The notes under the pieces were generated by a model. That model was given only the letters and a program-made list of their open reading frames with translations. It was not told the DNA's origin and searched no databases. From Ascaphus truei (lineage: Eukaryota; Chordata; Amphibia; Anura; Ascaphidae), in assembly GCA_036426205.1 (NCBI GenBank), contig CM071568.1, forward strand, positions 116,356,856 to 116,420,855: 64,000 nt of DNA. The letters run 5' to 3'. The stretch's first letter is position 1. Every line of letters begins with the position of its first letter. A program made the position numbers and the translations under genes. Positions 21,964-34,900 of this stretch are shown piece after piece.

Positions 21964-22004
21964 ACTCCCGGAAGAAGCCTGTGTGGTGAAACAGCTGTCG
22001 GAGT
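21964..22004 (+). ncRNA. hammerhead-ribozyme-like motif of PLE2
   Basis: Stem I ACTCC/GGAGT (21964-21968 with 22000-22004, 5 bp), core CGGAAGA (U4 changed to G), extra A, short stem II GCC/GGT with loop TGTGT, then GAAACAGCTGTC. Stem III AC/GU closes a four-base loop and cleavage would follow GUC. The pairing is good but the core base change makes activity doubtful. Confidence 0.65.
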
Positions 22005-23000
22005 TTCCAGACGCGGGACACAGTCATTTGGCTGATTTACAGCCTCTCTCCACTCTCAGCAGCTATCTTGCTCATCCAGTTCGGCGATGGTGGTTTGCCT
22101 GCTTTAACCTCTTCGTGGCCAGATCATGGAGGACTGATTAATACCCGCAACAGAGGCGCATGACACGCACATGGTGATATTTTTCCTCAGCTATTATTTG
22201 CATACCCATGACTGTCCTCCGTTTTATCCAGGGTTTTCCATATATCAGTTTTTTTTCCACATACGTGTGGTGATGTCCTCCTCATCTAGCCTCCAGTTTA
22301 TTCATTTTGCACTATCTGGTTTATTCAGCATTTTTTTGCACATTAGTAGATTATTTAATCAATATTAGTGCGATTCTTGCTAAATGAGTGTGGTTTGATG
22401 TTTTCTCATATCCCTGTGTGTGAGCAGCTAATTAGTTACGCCCAATTAGAGGGAGAGCACATGTTTGCACATATTTTCAGTGCTTTGATTACCCTTTGGG
22501 TGACTATGTCTGACCTCACTTGAGTATCTATTTGTTTGATTATATCATATTTGCTTTGTACAACTTGGTATTTACTTGTGACATTTCTGATTCTCATGCA
22601 TGCCTGCATATCAGGTCTTTCTATATGCATATTACAACTCCTGAATTGTCATACCTGTGGCCCCTTTTAGGATCTATTTTAGGACCGGCCTGTCATCATA
22701 CCCAGTGGGATCCTCTGATTCCCTCTGTGTGTGTATAGATCACCCCCTTTTTTCTGCCATCTGGGCATCCTGTTTGGTTTTTTTTTTGGTATAATTAGCA
22801 ATTTTGTGGGATTTGAGTTGACTGTGTTCTCCCCGTCTGGTATTGTTTTTTAGATGTATGTTATTTTTAGTATGTTGCATGTGTTTTTTCTATCCATGAT
22901 TAATAAACCCTTTTGCATTTAAATTATATTTTTCGTGATCTTAGTGCTTTTCATTGGGATTTCTGTCTTTTTTGTGTGTTTATATATATATATATATATA
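22005..23000 (+). other. PLE2 tail
   Basis: No ORF. T-rich with ATTTTGCAC words, ending in TATATATA (about 22980-23000) immediately before the second 5' copy. Confidence 0.6.
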
Positions 23001-23477
23001 TGCAAGTAACCGCGCCAAGCGCCGTAAGCTCAGCGCCAGCGGGGACTCAGCCTTAGGAGGGCGACTAGGAGCAGGAGTAGTAATGCTCTGATGAGGAAAC
23101 AGGCCAGCGTTGGAGAGCCTCCATGGCTAAGTCACATGGGGAGATAGAGGAGGCAATCTTGGACTTCAGATAGGCTGACCAACAAACGGATGGGGAGTCT
23201 GCACATCGGAGGAGGCGACTGGACGACAGGCCATGAAAGGTGGCTAGTGGGAATAGGGGGGAACTTTTAGGTACAGTACTTTCCTCAGCTAGTGAGAGTG
23301 AAGGTGGGGGAGCAGGATAATGCCCCAATAGGGGGATTTCCTTTAATAGCTCATATCCCTTTTTCCCCATTTAGGGCCTCTTGCATCCCTGCCCATGACT
23401 CCAATACCCCAGCAGCAACCCAACAGCTCTTTCATTAGCCTACATCAGCTTTTCCCCTTTTTGCCACCCCTGCCTGA
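23001..23477 (+). repeat. PLE2 right pseudo-LTR repeat (477 bp)
   Basis: Second copy of 18960-19436. It stops abruptly at GCCTGA; downstream sequence (TTGCTAACATG) is unrelated to the PLE2 ORF, marking the right border of the insertion. Confidence 0.9.
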
Positions 23478-25568
23478 TTGCTAACATGTTTGCCCAGTCT
23501 AGATCTCCCACCTCACCATATCTGATTAAAACCCAGGTGACCTCCAGTTTGGCTACCGTTTTTTTCCCCTTTAGCCCATTCCTCTTTGGCCAAGCCAACA
23601 CTCATGCTCTGGGAATACAGGACATGGGTGGCCTTGACATTTGGGTACATAATAGTTGGTATGTGTTGGGTAGCTGCAAGTAGATGTTGAGTATAGGCGG
23701 GTGGGATACAGGAGATTTGCAAGCCATGTTAGGTTTCATTGGCTCATTTAGCCAATTTAAATTAATGATTTCTTTCAGGAGAGATCATAGGCGGAGGTGT
23801 TATGCCGGGACTCATGTCTTCTTCGACGTCCTGTTATAGCAGGCAGAGGTTCAGTTCCGAGATGTTCTGTGTTTTTTCCACCTGGGGTAGCAACTTTTTC
23901 AGCGGCTAACACTGGCGGATTCAGGATTTGGGTGCATTAATGACATTGTTGCCGGGTGTAGGGATGGTGTGCGCAGTAGGCAATGGGGTATAATATGGCA
24001 CAGGGGGTAGAAGGTTTGGAGCTGGGGTCCATTTGTCCAAAGTGGGTGAGGACATGTTCAAGGTGAACTTGAATGATGGCCTCAAAGCTAGAATGGTGGG
24101 GCAGTGGGGCTAATTTAAGGCCTTAAATAGTCTCCCTTGTGGCAGGGATTTTGTGGGTGTCCGACTGGGTGCTAGAGCAGATGATGGACTAATGCCCTGG
24201 TTTGTTTGGGCAGATGACGTAATGCCCAGTTGGTAGGTATTACCATTGTGGCTGAGCAGGTTATTCTGTCAGCAGGGGGGGTCACGAGTTACATGTATAG
24301 TATGCGTGGGCTCAAGACACAGCCACGGGCAGTCTGGCATTGTTTCGGTATATGGGTTATATAAATCTATTGGAGTTATATCTAAGCTGTAGTCATTAAA
24401 CCCCATATATAGTGTGATGTTTTATATGTGTCCGTGTCTGTTATTGGGAGGGAAAGGGGGGAGTAAAGTGGGGAATCTATGGGTCATGTAAATGACTAGT
24501 TTCATACTTTGCATTCCTCAGAACAGCAACAGCAATAGGTTATGCAAATAAAGAACACCCCAAAATTATAACACATAGTCATATAGTAGTTCTAATCTCC
24601 TACTCAAAGAGCTCAATATCTACCTTCTATCTCTTTGTCCATTTATTCCAAAATATCTGGCAATCTACCCATACACAAGCAAATACGATACATGTATATC
24701 TGTCTATCAATGCAATAGATACATGTTTTTAGTAATATAGACAGTCAACCTTTTTATCATTTTCATAGAAAAGAAAAAAAATTACATCTATTTCATTTTC
24801 CATGCTTAATATCTACACATATTTTCCCTTTTCTTTTTTAATAGAATAACGTGTGTGTCTGGTGTCATTGTGACTTGAGGCACATTGTTAAAAAGAGGAT
24901 GTTAGAGAAGGTTTTTTTTGCTTTTGCAGCAGGCGAATGATGAACTAACCAGTGCTACATTTGAAATAAGACTTCAGCAGTGAACTAACCCAGCACAGTA
25001 ATTTAATGAATCTACATTTCATGACTGAAGTGATAAGGATGAAACATTTTAAAATAACGAAAAGGTAGATACACCAAAAAAAATCTGATGAAACATTAAA
25101 TGAATGTAGTGTAACACATTATCTCTGCTTCTGCACATCCAAAAAGCGCAATGAACTAAAACATTGCATTAAGCCACGAGTAAAGCTAAAAATTAAATTG
25201 TCTTGACGAAATCTAGAATAGAGCTTTATGAAGTAGGAAAGCAGATTTGGACACTTAATCTCATTCTCTTTGCCTTATAAATGTACATTTTAAAACAACT
25301 GAGAACACAGAGGAAAGTGGAGACAAAATTCTATGTACATACAGTACATTTGACTATGTAGGCTACAGATATAAGATTATTTACAAGTGATTTAAATTGT
25401 TTTAATTGAATGCTGACTCTTTAAGTGAAATAAGTTGTTACTATGATCAGAAAATGCCAACAATTTTTTTTTTACGTAAAAGAGCAGAACCCAACAGGAG
25501 AGACAGTTTCACAAATGTAATTCCGCCCAACAAATCATTAAATAGAGACTCATAGACTAATGCATATA
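23478..25568. other. intergenic, no gene recognised
   Basis: No domain-bearing ORF. A phrase near 24112 (CTAATTTAAGGCCTTAAATA) has a diverged match near 37246, pointing to an unclassified dispersed repeat. The rest is AT-rich. Confidence 0.4.
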
Positions 25569-26286
25569 TGTAGTGGTGTTTCCCTCCACCCTCTGGGAGA
25601 TTTCACTACTACATGGTGTGGTGCATACCTGCTGGCTCACAGTAGATCTGAGTCTCCTGCGTTGTTGTGGAGAACAGGACAGACTTCTGGGGTAGGATCT
25701 GATTCTCTCTCTCTGTGTCAGCGCCTCCATCTCTTGCAGGTTCCAGGGATGTGGAGACAATCCCTGCAGGAGAACTCTCTTCCACACCCCCTGATAGATT
25801 GCAGTCTCAGGCAAGAGGATATATTTCAACAGGATTACTTTATTTAGTGCACTGGCAGATGTTACAGCATACACAGCTCACTTCATGGGGCTTCACCCTC
25901 AGGATGTGCCATGGACCTCCACTCCAGGCCAAGGGCACCTGAAGTAGTCCATACTCTTCCCTTACTCCCTGGTGGAGTAAAAGGTAAATTCTCCCACTCA
26001 CTCCCCTAGGGGAGGGAGCACAAACTGGCAGAGCCCTGCACAGTTGTTAGGGTAGACCAGCCTCTCTTGACTAAATTTAGCAGTGCAGCTCCTTAAGTAC
26101 AAGGGAAGTAGGTACCAGGTCTGAATCCATGATTGGACACACAGGCCTAGTCCCACTGCCTCCCCTGTCACTCAAGAAGCTACTGGGAGTGAGGAAAACC
26201 CATGATAACTCCTGCAGGCCAGCTCTTACCAGGACTTACTGCTAGGGAGGGCAGACTTAGTAATCAAGGAAATCAGCCTGTCTACA
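25569..26286 (-). mobile_element. solo-LTR-like repeat, copy 2
   Basis: 718 bp beginning TGTAGTGGTG and ending TGTCTACA (TG..CA, inverted TGTAG/CTACA), flanked by TATA on both sides as a possible 4-bp target duplication in AT-rich DNA. On the - strand AATAAAG near 25843 is a candidate poly(A) signal. Ordered blocks are shared with 4508-5191. No gag or pol beside it. Confidence 0.6.
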
Positions 26287-27429
26287 TATATATGGTAACT
26301 ATGACTATAATTGAGATGCTTGCTAGAAAATAATTCCAAGTACAACTGCTATTTTTTTTACGTTTTTAATTTAATATCCCAAACTGGGCAACTAGGCAAC
26401 ATACGTTCTTAAAAATAAGTTATTTATTTTAAATGTGGTATATAATACTAAAGTACTTTGTACACATACAGTGTACATACTATATGAACTATTGTAATAC
26501 CCATACAATCTGTGAATACATTGAATGAACATTAATTCACTGAAACAGTTAAATAAGTAATTTCTTAGTATATTCTAACTGGATAAATGATTTGGTGTCT
26601 TGATAATTTGCTGAATTCAATGATATCAACATTGGCTTGATATTGATTGGTGTGTTTGTTATTTTGGGGTTATTAGCATAGAACACATCAAAAAAGTGTT
26701 TCAAAATACATATCTAAAGAAATAAATATGTAACAAAAGTAAAAGTGCCAAGCAATATGATTGCATTTGTTGAATCACAATAGAAATTAGTCAATACTAT
26801 GAAAATGCTATATTTTATACCGCTTTGTTGGATGTGAGTACATTTTGCTTTTTTTAAAGTATGTGGGCATGATCAGTGTTTTGTTTTATTTGAATCACAA
26901 GCAGGTTAAAAACTTAATCAGCATCTTTTAATAAGAAAATAAAAAAATTAGTCAATATAAAACTTGTAAAAATCATAATACGTTCTCTATCCATCAGCGA
27001 AAGAAAAACAATAAGTTAAATACAATTTCTTATCTGCCATATTTTTTATTTCAACATTTGCAGTAATAATTATACTCAATCAATTGATTATATTATTACA
27101 GTTTCCAGTAAGCAGGACTCACAACGAAGATGTAGATGCAATCGAGTACCACCCCCATCACCATCACACACGTTGACAAGTTCTTGAATTTTTGTAAGGG
27201 ATAAGTCTCAGCGTTCACACTTCAGTCAACAAAAGTGCCACTAGGCATGACTCTTCTCTCTGGTAAAGACTGCTTGATATTCGGAGAGAACATATTCTCT
27301 CAAAAAGGAAAGGAGAGAAAATAATGTCATCTAGAGTTGAGAAAGCACCACAAAGCTGATCTGAACAGGGGACTCCTTGCTGCCCAAATTGACAACTGCA
27401 CGGTATACCACCTACTATATATATATATG
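26287..27429. other. AT-rich intergenic, no gene recognised
   Basis: Only short ORFs. It ends at a (TA)n run (about 27416-27428) that probably marks the end of the inverted PLE tail to the right. Confidence 0.4.
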
Positions 27430-28125
27430 GAAAACACAAAAGTATACCGCATCAACACAGTACATCACTGTTGCCCAGAAACAGTCTTAATTTATGATAT
27501 AATAACAATGGACAGTGGTGCTAAAGGATATTGGATATTATTACAACAAAAAAACATCCGTATGAAGAAGCACACGGGCATACCATGGAAGTGATAACAA
27601 TACAAATGTATTACTGTGGGTTAAAAACAAGGGGAGAGCATTAAAAGAGGAGGGGGACTCACATCTACCAAACATGTATTCCTAGAGGCAAAGGTACATA
27701 ATTGAGGCAAAATAAACACCAAGAGTATTCAACAACACAGGCAGCTCTAAATCAAGCATGCGTATATATCATTACACAAACTGCAGATTTGTGCACATAC
27801 CCTAAGGAGATAGCTGTTATTGAAAAATAGTAGCTGCAAAAAATGGAGGCAGTAATTGCCCAGGAAATTTAAAGATGTAAATACATCACTATTCAAAGCA
27901 TAGGTGTCAAAGGCCAAAAGAAAAATAGCCAAAGCTCTTGTTATGGAAAGAGGTAGGGGTCCCACTCCACAGACTCCCACTCCAACGCGTTTCGACTAAA
28001 ACGGTCTTCTTCGGGGAGTGGTGAGAGGAGGAATGAGCTAGTTTATATAGGGGAAAAGATAGCAGCAAATGCGCGCCAAACACATTCAAATTACAAACAG
28101 CTGTGACAGACGGAGGATTACCTAA
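27430..28125 (-). mobile_element. inverted PLE tail with promoter and hammerhead-like motif
   Basis: On the - strand: TATATAAA box, hammerhead-like motif (28021-27977), then ~550 bp of tail running to (TA)n at 27428. It abuts the + strand PLE3 coding fragment at about 28125-28143, giving an inverted pseudo-LTR arrangement. Confidence 0.6.
27977..28021 (-). ncRNA. hammerhead-ribozyme-like motif, 7-bp stem I
   Basis: Stem I CCACTCC/GGAGTGG is perfect over 7 bp. Core CCGAAGA (U4 to C), extra A, stem II GAC/GTC with loop CGTTTTA, then GAAACGCGTT with residue 17 as U. A TATA box (TATATAAA, complement of 28042-28049) lies 35 bp before the core. Confidence 0.7.
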
Positions 28126-28142
28126 AGCATAATCGCGTTCTA

Positions 28143-28971
28143 GGGCTCTGTGATAGTGTTACTAAACTTCTCATGTGTCTAAAACGCGGCTACAGCAAAA
28201 CACAAATTAACAAAGGCTATAACAACTGCCTTAATGTGGCCCGCGAGAGTCTATTACGACCCAAACCTAAGTACAGAGGTAGAAAACAAATTAGATTTGT
28301 AAGTACTTTTAACCAACAGTGGCATGATCTGAGGGGTATTTTGAAGAAACATTGGGGTATCCTGATGACAGACGCAGAACTCAAAAATGTTTTGGGCAAT
28401 CATGTCAGTCTTGCCAGTCGCAGATCTCCGAATCTGCGATATAAGTTAATCCGCAGTCATTATACCCCTCAGGTCAATCCCACTTTTTTATCCCAGCAAC
28501 GAAAGCCCGTTTTTTTTAAGTGCGGGACTTGTTCAGCTTGCAGATATATGTACCAAACAACATAATTTACTAACACTGCCAAATCACGCACTTATAAAAT
28601 ATTCTCCTTCCTTAATTGCAAAAGTAAGGGAGTTATTTACGATCTTTCTTGCCCTTGTGGTCTTGTCTATGTAGGCATGACCGCAAGGGAAGTATGTTTT
28701 CGTGTGCTCGAACACACGCAATATTAAGAATGCGCAACGTGATTTAGATTCATTCAAAAAAATCACTTCAGTAGCCAGTCATTTTCTGCTCTATCATGGA
28801 TCCGACTGTGCGGTCCTCACTGCATTTGCCTTTGACAGGGCCTCTCTCGTTGCCCGTGGTGGTGACCTTGAGAAGGCCCTGTTGAGGAGGGAATGTGGGT
28901 GGATCGTGCGGCTGGGTACCATGATCCCGCAGGCGCTTAACGATTACCTGGGCTTTGCCATGTTTTTATAG
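28143..28971 (+). pseudogene. PLE3: RT thumb and GIY-YIG fragment
   Basis: 3' part of a PLE gene. It begins in the thumb (LKRGYSKTQINKGYNN), passes KHWGILMTDAELKNVLG and CX2CX2C (CGTCSACRY), and carries GIY-YIG text GVIYDLSCPCGLVYVG with Arg and EH, RRECGWI and ALNDYLGFAMFL at the end. A stop codon at 28563 and a frameshift near 28720 break it. RT motifs A-C are missing. The sequence is close to PLE2 and PLE5. Dead copy. Confidence 0.88.
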
Positions 28972-28975
28972 CGAG

Positions 28976-30159
28976 ATTCCCTTGTAATAATTTGTAATCC
29001 TCTGTTTATACATGAGCTGCTCTAATATATGGCTCTCCTTTTTCTTTATTGTTTCCTATGTTACATACTTCGGACCAGCATCTTATTTTGGAATACTCTG
29101 CCTCACATTCCCGCTTATCTGGTACCCCTGAGATATCGCCCTTCTTGTTGTGCGACCCATACAAGATTCAACTATGGATCAAGACTCGTGATTTTGGACT
29201 ATGTGATGGAAGCTTCTTATGTTTACAACAATATGGTTATGTCAGTACACATATGATTATGGATTATAAAGCCTCTATATACCATCTAAGAAACAAGAAG
29301 ACATCTCAATTTATACAGATCCTGTTCTTTTACGACAGTTTTCTGTATTACCATATTTTTTTCTTTCTGTACATTCATTTTTTCTTTAAGTATTTGCAGT
29401 CATTGTTTTTCTTGTGTCTTTTACATTTCATTAATCTATGCAATAATAATATACTGTACCACTAGAATATGCTACTGTCATTGATCACACACTACCATGT
29501 GTGCAGTGTGAAGATTGCGGATATTCCTTGCATGTAATAAGCTTTTTTTCATGCTTGGTTACGCTGACTTTCTCAGACTGTGGGGCCTCGCCATGTATTT
29601 GCCAAATATGCCCATAGCAAATCCTGAAATGGCGAGAAACTGGCCATATGATTAAAATCCGCCGATTTTTGGTTTCTTTAAAAAAAACTCGCCAGATGGG
29701 TGGCGAGAAGCAATATTTCTCCAGTTTTAAAATCCACCGTATTCTAGTAGCCCCGATCAGCATCTCGGCGCTGATCGTGGCTATAAAATGGAGAGATTTT
29801 CTCCAAATCGCTTTGCCAACAAAAGTTGGCAAGAAGCTGGTGCTGAGCGGCGAAATGGGGTTTTTTTTTTTGTGTTTTTTCTCAAAAGTCAGATGATTTT
29901 TTTTAATGTCCAATTCATGGCCATGTATGTATATATATCCCTCTGGAGCTATATACATACATGTTTATTAACGGGTTGTTTTTCAAATGTTTATTGCATT
30001 TGGTCATGTATTATACAACTCTTTTCCCTGTTTGCTTACTATTGTGTGTGTGAAATGTTATGTAGATTTACTTTTCTCATTTAACATGATGATGATTGCA
30101 TGGGTATATGTAATCAAACAAGTAATGAGTGAACGGCTCTTGTGGTGTCTATAAAAATG
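28976..30159. other. PLE3 downstream and intergenic DNA
   Basis: No gene. T-rich to about 29480, probably the PLE3 3' UTR; no hammerhead-like motif found in it. Words GGCGAGAAGC and GGCGAGAAAC near 29630-29710 suggest another old repeat. Confidence 0.4.
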
Positions 30160-30857
30160 GAAGGGAGTACGATAGAGTAAAAAAACAATTCGACAATTCA
30201 TGTCACTCAGGTTTCGGCGGCGTCTTTATGATTAGTGAATGATTGTAAAACCATACTTTCATTAGTGTACCAATGAGAGAAAGATATGGGGTATTAAAAA
30301 AACAGACAGACACCTGAAGGGTATGCTGACCGGTCATACTCGAGTACTCCTTGCTCATCAAACTCTTTTCAGTCGTTAGCAGGTTCTATGATAGCTGTGT
30401 GTACCATGATTATTCAGGTACACACTACACTTCATTCCTTATAAGGATCTGAGATGAAAAGCACATTCTATCAGGGTGCTCTAAGGGTAATGTTGGTGGT
30501 GCAAACTAGCTAGTGCAGAGTTAAAATTGAACCGAATATAATGGTATAATCGTAGTGGATAAACTATGATTCATGAGATCTGACACAGTTCCAGTCATAC
30601 AATGAGTCTCGGTAGAATGTCTCAGTTAAGTTGTGAGTATTGAGTCAGGTTGACCTAAGGTAATCTCCTCTTCTGCCTGTGTCCGGTGGTAGGGAGGATA
30701 TGGACCTCTAATAACGCTATTACGTGAATGTCTAATGATGGCGTGTATTTGCACAGTGTGCAAATGACACAATAAACTCTTCCCCCATAAGTATCAAGAC
30801 TGGTTCCTAGACCACTACTTGGTAGTGTACAGCATATAAATAGTGGTACTTCTCATA
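30160..30857 (-). repeat. PLE4 left inverted arm (tail end)
   Basis: Mirror partner of 35565-36203. It carries a weak hammerhead-like relic at 30204-30237 (- strand): CACT/AGTG stem, ATCATAAAG core and CGAAACC. Confidence 0.75.
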
Positions 30858-31929
30858 CAGTATAAACACCAATATAGTGATTAGCTGCTAATACAGCTCC
30901 TCAGCTCAATCCTACTGTATATTTGAATAGTTCTATGTATATTACTCATGTGTCTGACTTTGCCTTTATATAGCACCGAGGGTTTAAACGCTGCAGATCC
31001 CAGATGTAGAGGTCTATATATCACTGGGTTACGGACTACACCACACCTTTTGTGATAGTCTACTCTGGGCTCAGGAGGAATCGTGACACACGGTGATCCA
31101 TTAGTTGTAGGCTGGATGGTGAAGAGCTGTGTTTGGAAGTTGAAAGTATCCCCTTATAGATGCTGTCAGTAGATCCCTGAATAACAGCATAAGAGGGGAA
31201 ACTAAACTAGAACTTTAGCCACATAAGAGCACAGTTTGCCTGTATCAAATTACAACGAGGCTCAAAGTGTCCATCGGGGCACTCTGAGAGCCTTTATAAA
31301 TCTGCAGGCAGGTCAAGGCCGCTCAACTATCGCGGTTAGAGACTGTGGATGCGGAGGGAATCAGCCCCTGCGCGTGCACTGTTAAAGACCAAGGCCACTC
31401 AGACGGCGCGTCGTTTCTCGAGAGCTTTCTCAGACAAATATTCAGTGATCGTAGAGTACCCTGCAGTTGCGGCAGGTATATATAGGTCCTCTCGTGGTGG
31501 TGGCATCATAGTTAACTCCCTAATGTGCTGAGGTATCTGGAAGCTGTACTAAGGCGCACAAGTATATATCCTATTTGTATGAATTGCAAAGCTAGCAACA
31601 ATAAAGAATATTGATCTACTTACAGTAATTGACATGTGGGGAAATTATTTGTTGTCAGAATAACACCGGGAGAGATGTGCATAATACTCCTATGTGCCTC
31701 AAGGTAGAAATAAAGACTGGTACAGTGTAAAGTCACTGTTAATAAGATGAGGGTCCAGAGATGCCCTATTAAGGATAGATTTACCACTAATCGGGATTCA
31801 GTCAGGATATGGTGACTACCTAATATATCTACACATGGCAATGTTGGATATAGATGACAGTCAAAGGAAGGCCCACATAGAAGGAGAACTCAGTTCTGCG
31901 CATCAAGTTGGTTGGGGGATTTTAAAAAA

Positions 31930-34900
31930 TATTTATAAAAAGGGTGTACGATAGCCCTCATTGAGGCTTTGAGGTGAGATAATGTACCCAACGTGAAAAT
32001 CCATTTTGACTCCCTTTGGAGGAGGGTTCTGTGCCAGTCCCCCTTCCTCTGCCTTGTATCAGATGGTCAATACCCAGAAGCTATTAGCACCTTCAGGTCT
32101 CCTCATGACACAAGTTGACGTGTCTAGATAGAGGTTTGTCAGCTTGTTCCTAATTGTACCGATATGCGACCGCATACTCTCTGTTTGAGACGACTCGTTT
32201 GGTTTTCCCGCACATACACCTTTCCGCATTTGCAGATACCTTGGTATAATTATACCTGTGCTTAGACAGTTAATAAAACCCCTGTATTTGGTATGTCTTA
32301 GTATTGTTCAATTTTTCAATTGCTTAGTGATTTTCATATATTTGAACATGCCTTGCACCTTTGACAGGTGTACGATCCTGTTGGTTTGTGTGAACCAGTC
32401 CTTGGTATCTCCTCCTAAAATGACTCTGGACTCGTTAGATCTCCGTAATTCCTCGCTCGGTCGCGCTACTGGTCATAGATGGATATTCTTGATGACCCGT
32501 TTGAGTGACTCATCAGCTTAAGGATATGCCAGTTTTTTTCTGAAGGATTTGCGGGCTTGAGGCCATCCCTATTAATGTGCTGAGAATCTTATCACCTTCT
32601 CTTGTGGATTTCATTGGTTTTAGTCCATGATCAGTGATCTCCGATCAGTGTGTTTTGGCACGTTTGTATGCCTTTTTTTATATGCTTCTTTTGCTGAAGC
32701 CCCTGTTCTCGAATCGTCGACTCACTCATAAGAAGAGATTGTACTTCAAATTTCCTGTTCTGTGCTACAGTTGTACGTCTGAGCGTTCAGGAATTGACCG
32801 TAGGTATTACCATTGACCTGGTGTCTTTGGGGTGGTGGCTGCTTGCCCTCCAGAAATATTATTAGTGGCTGGTCGCTTTTCTTAATATGGTGGGTATTAA
32901 GGATACATCAGTAACCTCTTGATATCCGTAGATCCAAGAAGCACATAGTGTCTCTGTTGTATTCCAGGGTTAATACTAGGTTGTACTGAGTATATGTGAG
33001 TACTTTGATGAATTCTTTTAGAGCGACCTCTGAGCCTCGCCACAGGACAAGCACATGCATCGTCTATGTAGCTCGCCCAAGAGTCAATATCTCATATGTA
33101 CTATCCATTTCCTCTGTGAAAACTACCTGGGATTCCCACCATCCCAGGTAGAGATTAGCGTATGTAGGGCAACATTAGCCCCAATACTGTGCCCCTCAGC
33201 TGGTGATACAGTTTTTTGTCAAAGAGGAAATATTCCTGGTTGTACAAACTTGAGAATATCCCAGGTGAAGGGTGTTGTGTTTAATAAGTGTCAGAATCGG
33301 CGTTCTCCACTCTCCCCACCAGAGCACCCCCTTCCCGCAGGGAGCCCCTGGAACACAAAAAAAAACCTGGCCTCACCGCCTCCAGGCTCCCTCCCTCCCT
33401 GCTCCCGCCGTGATCCTGGATCACTCCTCACCCTCCCCTACCATTCCTCTGCTGCATCGATCCTTGCCCCGGGCCCCTCACGCCCGGTCCCACTCCGCAG
33501 GCCTCTCATTTCACTCGCCGTCACCGGCCTTCGCCCGCCCCCATTGACGCTCTCAGTTCCCCGTCTCACCTGGCCTCCGCAGTCATCGCCTCTGCGTCTT
33601 CTCCCCCTGTTCTCTTCCCTAAGCTTCCAGCAGGTCCGCATCCGCACAGCTGCACTGGCCATAATCAGGTTCCACAGGGACTCCTGGCCTGAGTTCTCTG
33701 CACCAATCTCATGTACTCCCTGCTCTCCTTCCCTCCATCTAATTGGCTCTGATCTATCTTTTCTTATCTTCTCGAATAGTTAGGAAGTATCAGGATTCTC
33801 TCAGTTTTCACAGGTTCTGACCCGGCTGTACGCTCCCCTCTGCTCTCGATCTCGGCACTCCTTGGACACCCCTTTGGTACCCCTTGAACACGCTTGGACA
33901 ACGACCTATCCTCCACTCCTCCACTATCTCCACTCTACTCCTGACTTCGGCGAGGCATCCTTCACTCTATCTCTACAACCGGTACCGGCAAGTATTTTTC
34001 TACCTTACTACAACCTGGCCTGGCAACGCTTCATACCACACTCCAACACGCTCTCTTTGCTGCGGGTGCGTGATATTACACTTCCTCCCCCTTCAGCTCG
34101 TGGACGAGTCTGGTCTGCGGGCAGCATCGGCGTATAACAAAGCCAACCACCTCTTGTTTTAGGAAGTGAGAGACTGCTCTGAGGCCATACTCGTGGTCTT
34201 ACTTGTATACAGTCCCTCTACGTCCAGGCTCACCAGTATAGTGTCGTTACTGATACAAACATCATCCAGTTTTTTAGGACTCTTTAGTGTCCCTAAAATA
34301 GGATGGTAGGGTCATCACAAAAGGTCTTAATATTCTGTCAACATAGGAGCTGGCCCGTTCGGTGAGATTCCTATCCCTGACACAATTGGTCTACCTGGTG
34401 GGGGGGTCTTGTTTTTGTGCAATTAGGCAGGGCTAGAACGTAGCGATCTTAGGGAATTTGACCCAAATGTAGTCATATCATTTTTATTGATGACTTTGTC
34501 TTCCAGGCCTTTTCTGAAGGATAGTACTCAGTTCTTATTGTAGGTCATGGGGGTCTTCCTCTAGTGTTTCATAAACATGGGGGTCAGATAGTAGTTCTCA
34601 ATTTTCTGTCTTATAGTCATTACTGTGTTGGATCACACCAATTTCCCCCTTTATCCGATGGTTTGATGACTATATCATTGTTCGTGGTCAGTTCCTTAAG
34701 TGCTTGTCTTTCATGAGCTGTGAGATTGTCTGGAAGTCGGCCCAGGGTCAGATGTTCAGATCCCTGGTGACAGGTCAACAAACACATCAATGTTAGCGAA
34801 TTTTCACTGAATGGTATAAACTTGGAGTTGGGACGTAAGTTTGTGTATGGGCCTTCCTCCTGGTTCTAGTTGCTTTCCCCAATATCCTCAAGGTTGTTAT

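Larger units (their letters stand above)
18960..23477 (+). mobile_element. PLE2: Penelope-like element with direct pseudo-LTRs
   Basis: Sequence 18960-19436 is repeated as 23001-23477 with no net indel and an offset of exactly 4041 bp. I count roughly 15-18 differences by eye. Both copies start with TGCAAGTAACCGCGCC right after (TA)n. Between them lie the RT/GIY-YIG gene (to 21432), 3' UTR, TATA-like box and hammerhead-like motif (21964-22004), and a ~970-bp tail ending in (TA)n (about 22980-23000). This is the head-to-tail partial dimer (pseudo-LTR) layout typical of PLEs. Confidence 0.9.

Noticed and set aside
30204..30237. Twelfth hammerhead-like motif in PLE4
   Set aside because: Only GAAAC and a 4-bp stem remain and no TATA-like box is at the usual distance; kept only as a relic in the PLE4 notes and not used for the spacing claim.
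33055..33783. 242-codon + strand frame
   Set aside because: It spans the PLE4 RT relict (antisense) and the GC-rich insert; Pro/Ser-rich composition and no domain.
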